From Camarhynchus parvulus (taxonomy: Eukaryota > Chordata > Aves > Passeriformes > Thraupidae), in assembly GCF_901933205.1 (NCBI RefSeq), contig NC_044601.1, positions 32,774,352-32,838,351 of the forward strand: a DNA stretch of 64,000 nucleotides, given 5' to 3'. The first letter of the stretch is position 1. Each line of letters starts with the position of its first letter. Below are positions 1-10,064 of this stretch, piece by piece. The position numbers and the translations under genes are program-made. The notes beneath the pieces are model-generated. The model had not been told where the DNA came from, made no database searches, and was given only the letters and a program-made list of their open reading frames with translations.

Positions 1-734
1 AAAAACTGATGAGAAGAATGAGAAGCAGTTTTCTGTGTGATGTTCATAGTTCTGGACCTATCTTTTTGAATATCAGTTCTGTACTGCTATGTGAAGCGTG
101 GCCTCAAATTCTGTCTTTTGACATGTGAAGGTACATCACACCTTTGAACAAGTGCTTATATTACATTTTGGAGACTTAATAGGCCAATCTGGAAGCTAAC
201 CTTTTATTTAGCTTGCCTGTGGAGCAATGGCAGAAAAAATTCTAGATGCATTTTTCTATTTTTTTTTCTTATTTTGTAATGTAAATAATGGATTCCACAG
301 TTTAGTTTGTAGTTATTGAGTACTGAAGTGCTGAGTATTGGCCCTTGCTTCTGCTGTTGCAAAAGTTGATCATCCCCTTGCCACATCCTAAATTCTGATA
401 GTAAGGCAAGTTGGGGCTTATTAAAAGGTAAGTGATGTGTTAAAATAACACCTTGTCTAACTACCTGTGCCTTTATGGTGGAAAATATTTTATGAAAAAA
501 AACTTAAGTCCATTCGAGTTGCTGCTGGAACAGACAGTAGATTCATGTGATTTTTATTTGTGGTTTTGAAAATAACAATATATAATTATGTTCAGGAATG
601 CAGAGGGTTTTGTTTGGATCTTGGGATAAACCTTCCTTAAAGAGACAATTTCCTTTAGATTGCTATTGACTTTTTTTATTATGTTGTCCTTGAGCTAAAC
701 TTGCCAGCAATACTTGTTTGTTTTATGTTTGCAG
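1..734 (+). other. ROR2: 3' end of ROR2 intron 3
   Basis: This AT-rich stretch lies upstream of the 31-nt exon. It ends in a pyrimidine-rich tract and the acceptor tttgcag at 728-734. I see no coding region, recognisable repeat or RNA gene in it. Calling it intron 3 rests on matching the downstream exon to exon 4 of the vertebrate gene. Confidence 0.8.
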
Positions 735-765
735 GTCCAACAAACAGCCCAAATCACAATCTTCA
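735..765 (+). CDS. ROR2: ROR2 exon 4, 31-nt linker exon between Ig and Frizzled domains
   Basis: The exon reads (G)PTNSPNHNLQ, which corresponds to the short ROR2 linker after the Ig-like domain (GPTHSPNHNFQ in human, as I recall it). It is bounded by the acceptor tttgcag and the consensus donor gtaagt. It starts with two bases completing a Gly codon and ends with two bases (CA) that the first base of exon 5 completes to CAA, Gln. At 31 nt it is too short to detect as an open frame and was found only by matching protein and splice phase. Because 31 is not a multiple of three, skipping it would shift the frame. A 20.8-kb intron follows. The residues are predicted to be extracellular and contain no cysteine. 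Confidence 0.88.
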
Positions 766-1288
766 GTAAGTACTCTTTGGAAAATTACTTAATGTGCTCT
801 GACTACTTTTGTTCTGTCAGAATTTAGTTCATAAACTCAGTAAACACTGCCTGCAACCACAGTGTTCTTGCTAAAAGTATCTAATTTGACCAAAAACTCT
901 CAGAATGGATGCAACTTTTTTAGACAGAGGCTACAATGGCTTTTGATTTGATTGACTATTCTTGAGCAACTTCTGCTTGCTTATTTCATGTATTGAACAA
1001 ACAAATTACCACAAAGTCATGTTGGAGCAGTAATTGTTTACAGGGCAAGTGTGGGCTAGAAGAGTGGTTAAAAATGAATGGTAAAGTGCTTAGCTTGCTG
1101 TGGTTGCAAATTTACCCATGTTATATGATTATAACTTGAAGAGCCAGGTAAAACAAGACTAAAATCCTGTTGCTGAGTAGCTAGGAAAAGCCTCTGTTTG
1201 TTAGTGTGATTTTTGATTTGAGTGGTGGTTTGGTGATTTCCGCAAGATGCCTGGGTTTACCTGCTGATTCAGTTGTAAGGATGAAAAG

Positions 1289-2025
1289 AGAATCATAGAA
1301 TGGTCTGGATTGGAAGGGACCTTAAAGTCACCCAGTTCCAACCCTTCTGCCATGGGCAGGGACACCTTCCACTTTATCAGGTTTTTCCAAGTCCCATCCA
1401 GCCTGGCCTTGAGCACTTCCAGGACTGAAGTATCCACAGCTTCTCAGAGCAACCTGTTCCAGCTCTTCACCACCCTCTGAGTAAAGAATTTCTTTTTAAC
1501 ATCTAATCTAAACCTGCCCTTTTCCAGTTTAAAGCCATTGCCCCTAGTCCTGCACTAAGGCTGCAGTGAGATCACTCCAAAGCCTTCTCTTTTTCCAGGC
1601 TTAACAACCCCAGCTCTCTCAGCCTGTCTTCACAGAGAGGTGCTCCAGCCCTCTGATCATCTTCGTGGCCTCCTCTGGACCCACTCTTAGAGGTCCACAT
1701 CTTTTTTGTGCTGAGGACAACAGAGCTGGACCTAGGACTCCAGATGGGGTCTCATGAGGGCCACATGGAGCAGTAGAACCCCTTCCCTCACCCTGCTGGA
1801 CACGCTGCTTTGCATGCAGCCCAGGGTACAATTGTCCTTCTGGGCTGAGAGCTCACATTCTTGGGTTACTTCCAGTTTTTCATCCACAAGAAACCCCTTC
1901 AAAGGGTTGCTGGCAGTGACTTATCTCCCAGTCTGTGTTCATGTCTGGGATTTCCCCAACCCTGGTACAGCATTTGGCATTTGATCTTGTAGAACTTTGT
2001 GAGGTAGGTGCAATTTGCCCTTATT
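1289..2025 (-). mobile_element. CR1 LINE, 3' portion, minus orientation
   Basis: On the + strand the copy opens with AATCATAGAATGG, the reverse complement of the avian CR1 3' tip. It continues with familiar antisense CR1 text: TTGGAAGGGACCTTAAAG, CCATGGGCAGGGACACC, CATCCAGCCTGGCCTTGA, a segment ending TAAAGAATTTCTT, and TTGATCTTGTAGAACTT near the end. This covers the 3' UTR and the C-terminal end of ORF2 of a 5'-truncated element. Small indels and many substitutions break the reading frame, so it is a dead copy. It stops abruptly at about 2025, where an inverted repeat arm begins. The CR1 family call is firm; the subfamily is not determined. Confidence 0.93.
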
Positions 2026-2122
2026 AAAGGATATCTTGGGAACCCTATTTTATTTCCACTTGAGAAAGTCGTGACGTAATTGTTTTTTTCACTGTATCAG
2101 TCAAAATATTTTATTTATGTTT
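2026..2122 (+). repeat. Left arm of a 97-bp inverted repeat
   Basis: This stretch is the reverse complement of 2806-2901, with about 15 differences over roughly 97 aligned bases by eye. The most conserved core is TTTTTTCACTGTATCAGTCA. It abuts the 5'-truncated end of the CR1 copy at 1289-2025. The outer end is preceded by TA. Its origin is unknown: terminal inverted repeat of an old DNA transposon, or an inverted duplication. Confidence 0.85.
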
Positions 2123-2135
2123 ATAATATGTTATA

Positions 2136-2700
2136 TACCAGCTGTGCTGGCTGCCTTGGGTCAGCTTGTTGTCTTTTATATGCTGTGGGATAACTTCTAG
2201 GAGGAGCTGCTTCGTGATTTTTCCAGGCACACAGGTGAGGCTCACCGGTCTGTGGTTGCTCACATCTTCCTTTCTCCTCTTTTTAAAAATGGAAGTGATG
2301 TTTCCTTTTTTTCAGTCACCAGGGAGTTTGGCTGACTGCCTTGACTTTTCAAATATGATGAGCTTGTTTTGGCAACAACATCAGCCAGTTCCCTCAGGAT
2401 TCTGGAACATATTTCATCAGGTCCCATAGACTTGGGACTACTCAGCTTCATCAAGTGATCCCAAACCTGCTCTTCACTTAGTGGGAGAGACTTCACTCCT
2501 CCATACCCACAGGGAAGATCGTGGACTTTGATGGAAAGGGTGACTGCCAGTGAAGTCATTGAATAACTCATCTTTCTCCCTATCAGTCACCACCAGTTTT
2601 TCCTTCTTACTTATCATGGGGTACATTCCCCTTGGCCTTTCTTTTCTGGTCTGTGTCATACCAGTAAGCCTGGGAAACAAGTTTTGCATTGCTTCACTCT
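2136..2700 (-). mobile_element. CR1 LINE fragment, reverse transcriptase region, minus orientation
   Basis: The minus-strand frame at 2571-2260 reads EEQVWDHLMKLSSPKSMGPD followed by a stretch containing RILRELADVVAK. These match the start of the CR1 ORF2 reverse transcriptase (SMGPD..HPRVLRELADVI-type motif). After ADVVAK the frame drifts and the W-rich segment is lost, so the copy is frameshifted and inactive. The non-coding remainder also resembles antisense CR1, for example GTGAGGCTCACCGGTCTGTG and CATCAGGTCCCATAGACTT. It lies between the two arms of a 97-bp inverted repeat. It represents a part of CR1 well upstream of the 3' piece at 1289-2025, so the two are either separate insertions or one copy with a deletion. 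Confidence 0.88.
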
Positions 2701-2805
2701 TATATTATAGAAAAAGTAATTAATTTTATTTCTTTTGGCTTCCCTAGTATTTTCCAAGTGCTTCTCCTATACTGAAAATGAACTTGTTAATATTTCACTA
2801 ATACC

Positions 2806-2901
2806 AACATAAATAGAACATTTTGACTGATACAGTGAAAAAAGGAATTACTTCATGATTTCCTCAAGTAGAAGTAAATTAGAGTTCCCAGGATGTCCTT
2901 T
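2806..2901 (-). repeat. Right arm of the 97-bp inverted repeat
   Basis: This is the inverted partner of 2026-2122, followed by TA at 2901-2902. Between the CR1 fragment end (about 2700) and this arm lie roughly 100 bases of AT-rich sequence that I cannot assign. Confidence 0.85.
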
Positions 2902-5817
2902 ACCCTGGGTTTTCCTAGGTTTCCTTATCCTATTTTCCTAGGTTTTTAATGCTTTGCATTAAAACCTTTGCTGGTTTGGAACGCTAAGTTAAAATAAAGA
3001 AATAACTAGGAAAAAAAAATTAAAAATCCTTTAATTTGGCTTATGACACTTCACAATGGGTCTTGTACTATTGGTATGGGAAGCAGTAGTGTGCCATCAT
3101 TGTTCTGGACCTGCCATTAAACGGTGAAGTGAAGAGTACACTGTTGGTAGATTATTTTCTTTTTAATATCGACTAGATTGGACAGAAACATGAAACTTTA
3201 GAAAAACTAGGTCAGGTCAAAGGTCTAGTGAGAAGTCATGAGGGTCTTATCATATGAGGCCCAGGAGCTTTCACGGATTAGGGATCTTTGCCTCATTGCG
3301 TGCTTAATTCTGTTTCAGTTTTTTAAAAAATCAGTCCTTCAAATAAAATGCCATGTTTTGGTGATAGAATTATTTTATTTTCAGAAACTGACCCTGATTT
3401 TAGAAAAATCGAACATTTTGCGTAAAGTTGTGCGGGTCAGTTTGTAGGCCAGAAAAGAGGAAGGGTGGAAAAAGGCAAAGGAATACCTAACTACTTGGAA
3501 GGAGGTCTCATGGAACAAAGGACTCTTTCCGTTCACTGTCTGCACAGTGCAGCCTCACACTGAGCCATGCGAGAGCCATTGCTGCTGGTATTAGTGCTTC
3601 AAAAAAGACATGCTTCAGTGGAAACCTGAAACATAAAACCATTGTAACTTGGTTTAAGATTATGCCTATTGAATATTAAGGGATAAGAAACATTACCTAT
3701 GTAGATACCATCAAGCGAGGTATTTTTATGCAGTTCGTGCTGTGGAATCTAGAATTAATTGGCAATTAAAGATTACCAGAGAGAAAATGTGTGTTATGCA
3801 GTCAGACTTGCTAGTGCAAAAAAGCATCTTGACCTTCAGGTAATGAAGGTGAGGCATTTTCATAAAAATCTAAATCTGAAATCTTTCCACCAAATACATA
3901 GTCTTAAATTGCTGTGGATTATTTGGAGACGTCTATATTTTCTGTCAAGATCCACACGTCTAAAAATTTCTGGGCATTTTTCTGGAGAAATTGAGAATTA
4001 CAATCTATCTTGTTTATCAAAAGTATTAAAATTGTTGAAGATAGTAATAGATAATCCAGATTAATTTACAAAAGAAATAAATTCAAAACATGGTCAAGAA
4101 AATAGTTTCTGATTAGCCTTTGCTGTCCAGAGGACTGTGCTACTAAAGGGTTTTTTTACCAGAGTACAGCCCTTTAGCAATCCTTTCTCTCACTGCATTA
4201 TGCTTTTACTTTTTGCATCATTAGTGTTTTTAGTTTTGCCTCTCAAAAGAGAGACATCCTATCTGTTCAGAAAGATACAAGTGTGTGAATATAAAATAAA
4301 TGTTTAACAAATACCAGAGAATGTTTTTTTTTACCATTATTTAAAACAAAGCAATGGGCATTAATATCTTGGAGTCTAAGTGTAGAAGGGCAGAAACAGT
4401 TGTCTTTCCTTCTAGAAGTGTTTTTCTTAGAAGATAACATTATTCTAAAAGACTGCATGTTCACTCGTCTAATATATTTTTCTTTTGAATTGAATGATTC
4501 GATTAAATTTTACCCATTGGGCAAATTCCGGTTTTTAAGCGGTTTAACTATAGTAGTACTATCTTGAGGGGAGCTTGGGATGGAAGATATCTAATATTCA
4601 AATATTTCCTTTGTTGACTCTTATGGGTTTCTGGAAAATTTGATCAGGCCTCTGTGAAGTGAGGAAGGCACACAGAATGCCGGCAGAAAGAAATTCCCCT
4701 AAGCTCAGCCAAGTGTATGGGAAACAGCTCTGTTGTCACTGCTGCACTTTTCCCTATGTGACCTTTCTGAAGTCTGCTTAGGATGCCAGGAGCTGAGCCC
4801 TGTGCAGGAGAACTGGGTTTTTAAAAACTTTGAGAGGTCTCTCTTTTATTGAACTCTGACTAAGATCTGTTATGGGTTTGCAACTTTTGGTGCCTGTATA
4901 CTGAATCCTTAGGAAAAATAGGTGAGAAGAAACACTGCCACCAAATAGAAGCAATCACTACTTTGTGGAGGAATTTTTGAGATATTAATTATTCAGAAGA
5001 AATTTGCATGTTCTTATGTCTGATTTTCAAGTAGTTTGGGACAACAATTTTTTTTTAAGATTCGGGCCATTGAAGAAAATTGATGATGCAAGTGTAGTTA
5101 GGAAAAAAACAGTCCTTTCAAACACTGGAGATCAGAATGTATAAAACCAGTAAGGTGACTCTGTTAAAACTCCAGTGAGGAGGTTGGGTTCGTGAGCAAT
5201 TTATTCTCCATGGTCTACATATCCCAAAGCACACCTTTTCTGTGACCTCAAAAGGAAATTTCTGCATGATGTGAGGGGCACTCATATATCTTTATGATGG
5301 AAACAAACTCATTCTCATCATGTGATGAATCTTCATGAATCCCACAGCTCTGGCAAGCCAAAGGTATCTAACATCATACTAAGAAGAAAATACGCTTCCC
5401 TTGCAGTCAAATAGCAGCACCACTTATATCTTCTTCCTTTCTTTAGGTGGTGTGGCAAATTTCTTTGGTCTCAACATAGTTTAGCCACAGATAACATTGT
5501 TGTTAATCTTGGAAATGATACAAGGTTATATTAAAATTCACATAAACAGATGTTTTTTTAAAACAATACAAGGTTGTTTCAACTCAGAAGTTACAGTGTT
5601 TATTCAGGCCCATAAGGACCAGGTGTTTGATGATGTGCTTCCTCCAGAATGACATGCATGCTTTTTGTTTCACCAAAATATTCATGTGGCTGAGACAACC
5701 ATATTTGAACTATGTATGTTTTTTTTAAGATGCTTGTGGTAATATGTTGAAGTTACAGAATAAGCTCATACTTGTGTTTTCATTTCCTGTTTTAATCAAG
5801 GAAAAAAAAAGAATTTT

Positions 5818-5948
5818 GTGATTAAAACACAGGACTGTAATTTCAGAGGTCTGGATTTAATTTCTGACTGTACTCCAGTGTCTGTGTGTGATTGCAGCAA
5901 GTTGTTTAACCTTTGTCTCTCCATGTTTTGTACATCAAATGGAGATGG
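5818..5948 (+). mobile_element. MIR-type (CORE) SINE remnant, sense orientation
   Basis: The order of blocks follows the ancient amniote MIR SINE: AACACAGGACTG, AGGTCTGGATTTAATTTCTG, TGTGTGATTGCAGCAAGTTG, TTTAACCTTTGTCTCT, and CATCAAATGGAGAT. The last block corresponds to the ATCTGTAAAATGGGGAT part of MIR. Divergence is high, as expected for an old element. A further block at about 6048-6080 (GTGAGGAACTGAGGCACAGA) resembles the antisense form of the same family and may be a second fragment. Family recognition is by eye from known MIR sequence. Confidence 0.65.
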
Positions 5949-8744
5949 CGGGTCTTGGGGATTTTTTGCCTTCTTCTGCTATGGGATCAGATTATTTCAA
6001 AGTGTTTTGGGTACGTTCTTCTCCCCATAAAGTTTGGAATGTTATCCTGTTTTATGAGTGAGGAACTGAGGCACAGATTATCTCGGGCTGGTCTACATTA
6101 AACAGCATGTGTTTGTCTTGGCAGATTTCCTGACTCCCTGACAATCCAATTTGGGGATCTGGCTGAAACATGCTGCAATTCCCTCCTAGCCCCTGTGTGT
6201 CATTTTCCTTTTTTTCTCTCAAGGCTGAGGGGGAGGCTGTATTTCACCCTCCTGTGGGTTTGGGGCTCCTTTCAGGGGATTTTGATCCACAATCTCAGAT
6301 CTACTTTTGACTTCATCATTTTAAATGTCCTTTGACAGTCCTTCAGGCCAAGACATGAAATTTGGATTAAGGACAGAACTAAAACCAAGGTTACACTAAA
6401 TTTCTTCTCTTTTATCTATTTTAGAGTGCAATTTTTCCATTTTTCCTCTAATTATGTTGGATACAGCCTAGAAAGGCTCAGATGTTTATGACATCACAAA
6501 TTAACATGTAACTAAAATGTATACTCTTCTGCCCGGAGATGTAGGGTGTGCTCAGAGGAAGCTGACAGTTTATCTTGTAATAAAACCCGATTTTTTAATC
6601 TAATGTTAGTCATGCATTTCAAAAAATACTTCCCCCCCCACTCTTTTTAAACCCCAGAAGATGTGTAATTCAAGGCAGAGTTAAAGAGCAGTGGAAATAC
6701 TGTTTTGGGTTGTTTTGCACCACACCAAATCACAGCTTCTTCCCACATGACATTGCTTCTTCAGCTTGAATCTTCCACTTAAATGCTTTCTAATCACACG
6801 TAAATAAATGATGAACAATCCAATGCATTTTATATTATTTAGTGATAGAAGTAGAAATTCAGTGTGCTTACAAAGTTGATGAATTTTAAAAGCCAGATAT
6901 GTATTTAATCTAACATACATACCATCTTGGAGTAGACACAAGTTGTCTGTGTTTCTGCCACTTTTTGTCTGGGGAAACTATTACAAGTGGTAGGTTTTCT
7001 TCCTTTCTGTTAGAGGAAGGGAAGAACTGAAAAAAGATGTTTACAGGGAATATATAGGCAGAAAAAATTATAATAGTTTGCTTCAATCTGTTATGCTCAC
7101 TAACCCGTGTTGCTCAGAACTCAAAACAAAAAAATAACAAAAGAAGCCAAGCATATGCTCAGGTGATTAAAAATAAATCTTCATGAAAGTTTTACCTTCT
7201 TGTTTGCTATTGTATAAATCAAATGCCCTTGTGTGAATTAAAGTGTAATGCAAATGTGCTGCTTTACTGAGAGAGACTGATGTCAAAGACAAAAAAGCAA
7301 TCCTACAGGACTTGACCTGTATTTGGGCAAGGTTTCTAAATACCTTAGGAAGAAGTAGTATTTAGTTACATTTCTTACAGTTACCTAACTTAGGGCTAAA
7401 TGTCAGAAGCCCTTGCCCACTTGTTATTAGCAGTACTGTCAAGATACTTTTAAATACTTTTAAATGGGTTGGCTCAAGCATTGTACTGAATGTAATTCAT
7501 TATATGTAGGGCTACAAGCATGCACTACACCAAACAGCACAAACATTTCCTTTCCTGAGGGTTCTTTTTCAAAAATTTAGGCCTTTAGCTTGTATGTGAA
7601 TATTTAAGGGAGTTGATGTTTTCTGTGGTCGGGAATTCTGTGTATTGGGAGAACCTGCTTCCTACTCTGCAGAATAGTGGCTAGGTTTTTGGTAGCCAAA
7701 AAAGCCCAGGCTGTCATATCAGGCGAGCTGTAAGGTGTGACTCATAAGCTGTGCAATACATGGCAAAGAGCCAGTTTACAGCTCTTTGTAAATGTGTGAC
7801 CCCAGCATGCCCTCTTCCAGCAAATTCCAGATCAGCAGCAGGTGCTTAGGTTTTAGCAGCTCAGAAAAACAGTTTGTATTAAACTACCAAAGAAGTTGCA
7901 AGCAAAGTTAAACACTTGTTATTCCCTTTAAGGATATATGTAAATTGATATTTAAAGTAGTAATGGCCCTTGGGGTTTTGGCAAGTAGCTACTGCAGCTG
8001 TTGGACATCCCTGATATAACCAGCAATCTTTATTGTGTTTAGATTTTACTTCTTTCCCTCTATCCCTCCCGTACTCTCATTTGTTCAGTAGCTTAAATGG
8101 CTTTCAAAGTATTTATTGTATGTCTTACAAAAGGACAGTTATATGTCCCTGAGACTTCCTGTAGGCATTTGATGCCACATTGAGTTTAATTAGAGTTCCT
8201 TAGGATGCTGAATAGCCTTTAAGTGCGTACAAGGAAAGGGTGAATGTTGTAGTTAGGCACAAAGATAAAGGAACACTATTCTAATGAAAAGTAGGTAATT
8301 TAACAAAATGAGATAATGCTGGAACACCACACCATAAATCATCCTTTCAATTTTTATGGCTTTATGGTTAGATTTTTCCCTACTTTTGTATTATTATGTT
8401 CTCTATTTCAGTTTGAAAGAACCAAAAAACCTAGATGCAGCTAGTCTAGTGTACTTGAGAAAAAGTCTAACAGATGGTATGAACCAATAATATTTGAACA
8501 ATTCTATTCAAGACTGAAATAGCATTAACAGTGACGGAGGGAATTGTTTTTGGAGGAGGCGAAAGAAAATCCATTAAGAAAAATCTGTTCTTTTAAATTG
8601 GTATTGCTTTGTTAAGTCTAAAGTCTGAAGTATTTGAGGTATTACTACTCTAAAAGTAGGGCTGCAAGAACCATGTGTCATCAGCAGTTTCTCATACTCC
8701 TCAGAAAGCTTAATCTTAACTAGTAGAGGAGTAAACACACAGAA

Positions 8745-8812
8745 TAGAAAATAATATAATAAAATAAAATACAATAAAGTATAATACAGAGCAATACAGC
8801 ACAATAAAATAC
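8745..8812 (+). repeat. Degenerate A-rich (ATAAA/AATACA)n repeat
   Basis: Short A-rich units such as ATAAAATAAAATACAATAAA recur through this stretch, directly next to the 3'-tip side of the CR1 copy that starts near 8815. It could be a decayed expansion of the CR1 3'-terminal short repeats or an independent microsatellite. Confidence 0.75.
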
Positions 8813-8814
8813 AG

Positions 8815-9215
8815 TAGCTCCAGTTGGCTGGTACCTACAATCATTTGTTCCAGCTTCCTGATCACTCCACTGACAAAAGTTAAAGCCTGTTATTAAGACC
8901 ATTGTTCAAATGCCTCCTTTTTAGGCAGTAAGAGGCACAGGGCATTGACCACCTCTTTAGAGAGCCTGTTTAAGTTTGACCACCCTCTTGGCTTCCTGAT
9001 GTCCATTCAGAATGTCCCCTGATGCAGCTTTGAGCCAAGCTACGTGCACTGTAGCTGGAACCCAGGGAGAAGAGACCAGCACTTCCCCCTCCTCCCCTTC
9101 TCAGGAAGCCATAGAGAGCAGTGAGATCATCTGCCAGCCTCCTTCTCTCCAAAAGCAGCCAAATCCAAAATCCTTAGCCACTCTTCAGGTACATTGCTTC
9201 CAGGCCTTCCACCAG
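8815..9215 (-). mobile_element. CR1 LINE, 3' part, split by an LTR insertion (first half)
   Basis: On the + strand this reads as antisense CR1 of an older subfamily than the 1289 copy: TGGCTGGTACCTACAATCAT near the tip, then AAGTTTGACCACCCTC, GAGCAGTGAGATCATCTGCC, and CAGGCCTTCCACCAG at the end. The CR1 text breaks at CCACCAG (about 9215) and resumes at 9716 with CTCTGTTGTCCTCCTCTGGA, which is the expected continuation. The copy was therefore intact here before the LTR element inserted. Confidence 0.85.
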
Positions 9216-9423
9216 TATTAATAATACCTCTGTGTTGCCTCAGCTAACCTCAGGAGCCCTGCTCCCCTTGAGAACAGAACCCCCGAGGACCCAGCGTAGC
9301 TCAGGCGTGGCTGTAGGGCTATTGCCAGCGAGCATAGGTGATTGTCAGCTCTAGTGAGATTCAGCTCAGGATTTCAGCTTGCCTGCTTGGCAGGGTTAGC
9401 CCAGGGCGAGAGGCACAGCGGAC

Positions 9424-9449
9424 GAGAGAGAGAGAGAGAGAGAGAGAGG
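9424..9449 (+). repeat. (GA)n microsatellite inside the LTR
   Basis: About thirteen uninterrupted GA dinucleotides, within the U5 part of the solo LTR (CT on the strand of the LTR). Likely length-variable. Confidence 0.95.
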
Positions 9450-9481
9450 AGAAGAAGAGACGGAGGTTCCACAGAGATGTC

Positions 9482-9487
9482 TTTATT
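9482..9487 (-). terminator. AATAAA poly(A) signal of the solo LTR
   Basis: The + strand TTTATT reads AATAAA on the minus strand. It lies about 60 bases downstream of the LTR TATA box, the compact arrangement of an R region in a retroviral LTR. Confidence 0.7.
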
Positions 9488-9541
9488 GATTTGAAGGGTC
9501 TGGTCTGCACTTGTTCCCACGAGTGGGCTAAAATGTGCCCC

Positions 9542-9548
9542 TTTTATA
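9542..9548 (-). promoter_or_regulatory. TATA box of the solo LTR
   Basis: The minus strand reads CCTATAAAAGGGGC, a strong TATAAAA element. A transcript would be expected to start about 25-30 bases further on, near 9515-9520, heading away from ROR2 on the opposite strand. Whether it is active cannot be judged from the sequence. Confidence 0.6.
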
Positions 9549-9715
9549 GGGTTTAGGAGGATTGAGATTTGGACCAATGGCAAGGGGTTAAAGTCCTAAC
9601 CCACCGGGTTACAGGGATATGCTGTAGGGTGGGGGTTAGGAAGTCAGGAAGTAAAATGCTGATTCAGATCCTCCAAGGAGCCTTGCTTGTGTCCATAGGG
9701 ACTGCTACACACCAG

Positions 9716-10000
9716 CTCTGTTGTCCTCCTCTGGACCATTCCAGGACCTCCTTCCCACCCTTCTCAGAGTGTGGGGCCCAGCACTGCACACAGGACTCAG
9801 GGTGAGGGGCACCAGGCTGAATCCAGCAGGATGATCCCAATCCCAGCTGGTGATGCTGTGTCTGCTGCACCCCAGGGTGGGGTTTGCCCTCCTGGTTGCC
9901 CGGGCCCACACTGCTGGCTCACCCTGAGCTGCTGCCCAGCTGCACCCCCAGATCCCTTTTGCAGGCCTGGGGGTCCTGCTGCATCCCTTTTTCTATGGCT
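9716..10000 (-). mobile_element. CR1 LINE, continuation after the LTR (second half)
   Basis: The antisense CR1 text resumes with GTTGTCCTCCTCTGGACC, CCCAGCACTGCACACAGGAC and GCCCACACTGCTGGCTCACC, then GCACCCCCAGATCCCTTTTG near its end. It joins in register to the fragment ending at 9215. The frame is disrupted. It is GC-rich compared with its surroundings, which explains local open frames on both strands that carry no real protein. Confidence 0.85.
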
Positions 10001-10010
10001 TTCCCAGCCA

Positions 10011-10064
10011 TAGAGTCATTTAAGTAGGAAAAGTCCCTTAAGTTCATTGAGTCCAACCATAAAA
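10011..10064 (-). mobile_element. Short CR1 3'-tip fragment
   Basis: The + strand reads CATAGAGTCATTTAAGTAGG and then GTCCCTTAAGTTCATTGAGT followed by CCAACCATAAA, the antisense form of a CR1 3' tip. The match fades after about 10064. It directly follows the larger CR1 copy and may be a second, very short insertion. Confidence 0.65.

Larger units (their letters stand above)
9216..9709 (-). mobile_element. Solo LTR of an endogenous retrovirus-like element, minus orientation
   Basis: A 494-bp segment interrupts a CR1 copy and is flanked by the 6-bp direct repeat CACCAG (9210-9215 and 9710-9715), consistent with a target-site duplication. On the minus strand it starts TGTAGCAG, as retroviral LTRs start with TG. 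Its far end reads ATTAATA instead of the usual terminal CA, which one substitution would explain. It contains a TATA box and, about 60 bases downstream, AATAAA, giving a U3-R-U5 layout. No internal retroviral genes are present, so it is a solo LTR. A 6-bp duplication would suit a class II (ERVK-like) avian element; that classification is inference. Confidence 0.8.

Noticed and set aside
2260..2571. Minus-strand 103-codon open frame as a host gene
   Set aside because: It is a decayed CR1 reverse-transcriptase segment (KSMGPD, LRELADVVAK) and shifts frame within the element.
9664..9911. Overlapping open frames on both strands at 9664-10013
   Set aside because: They lie in GC-rich antisense CR1 sequence and show no protein family resemblance.
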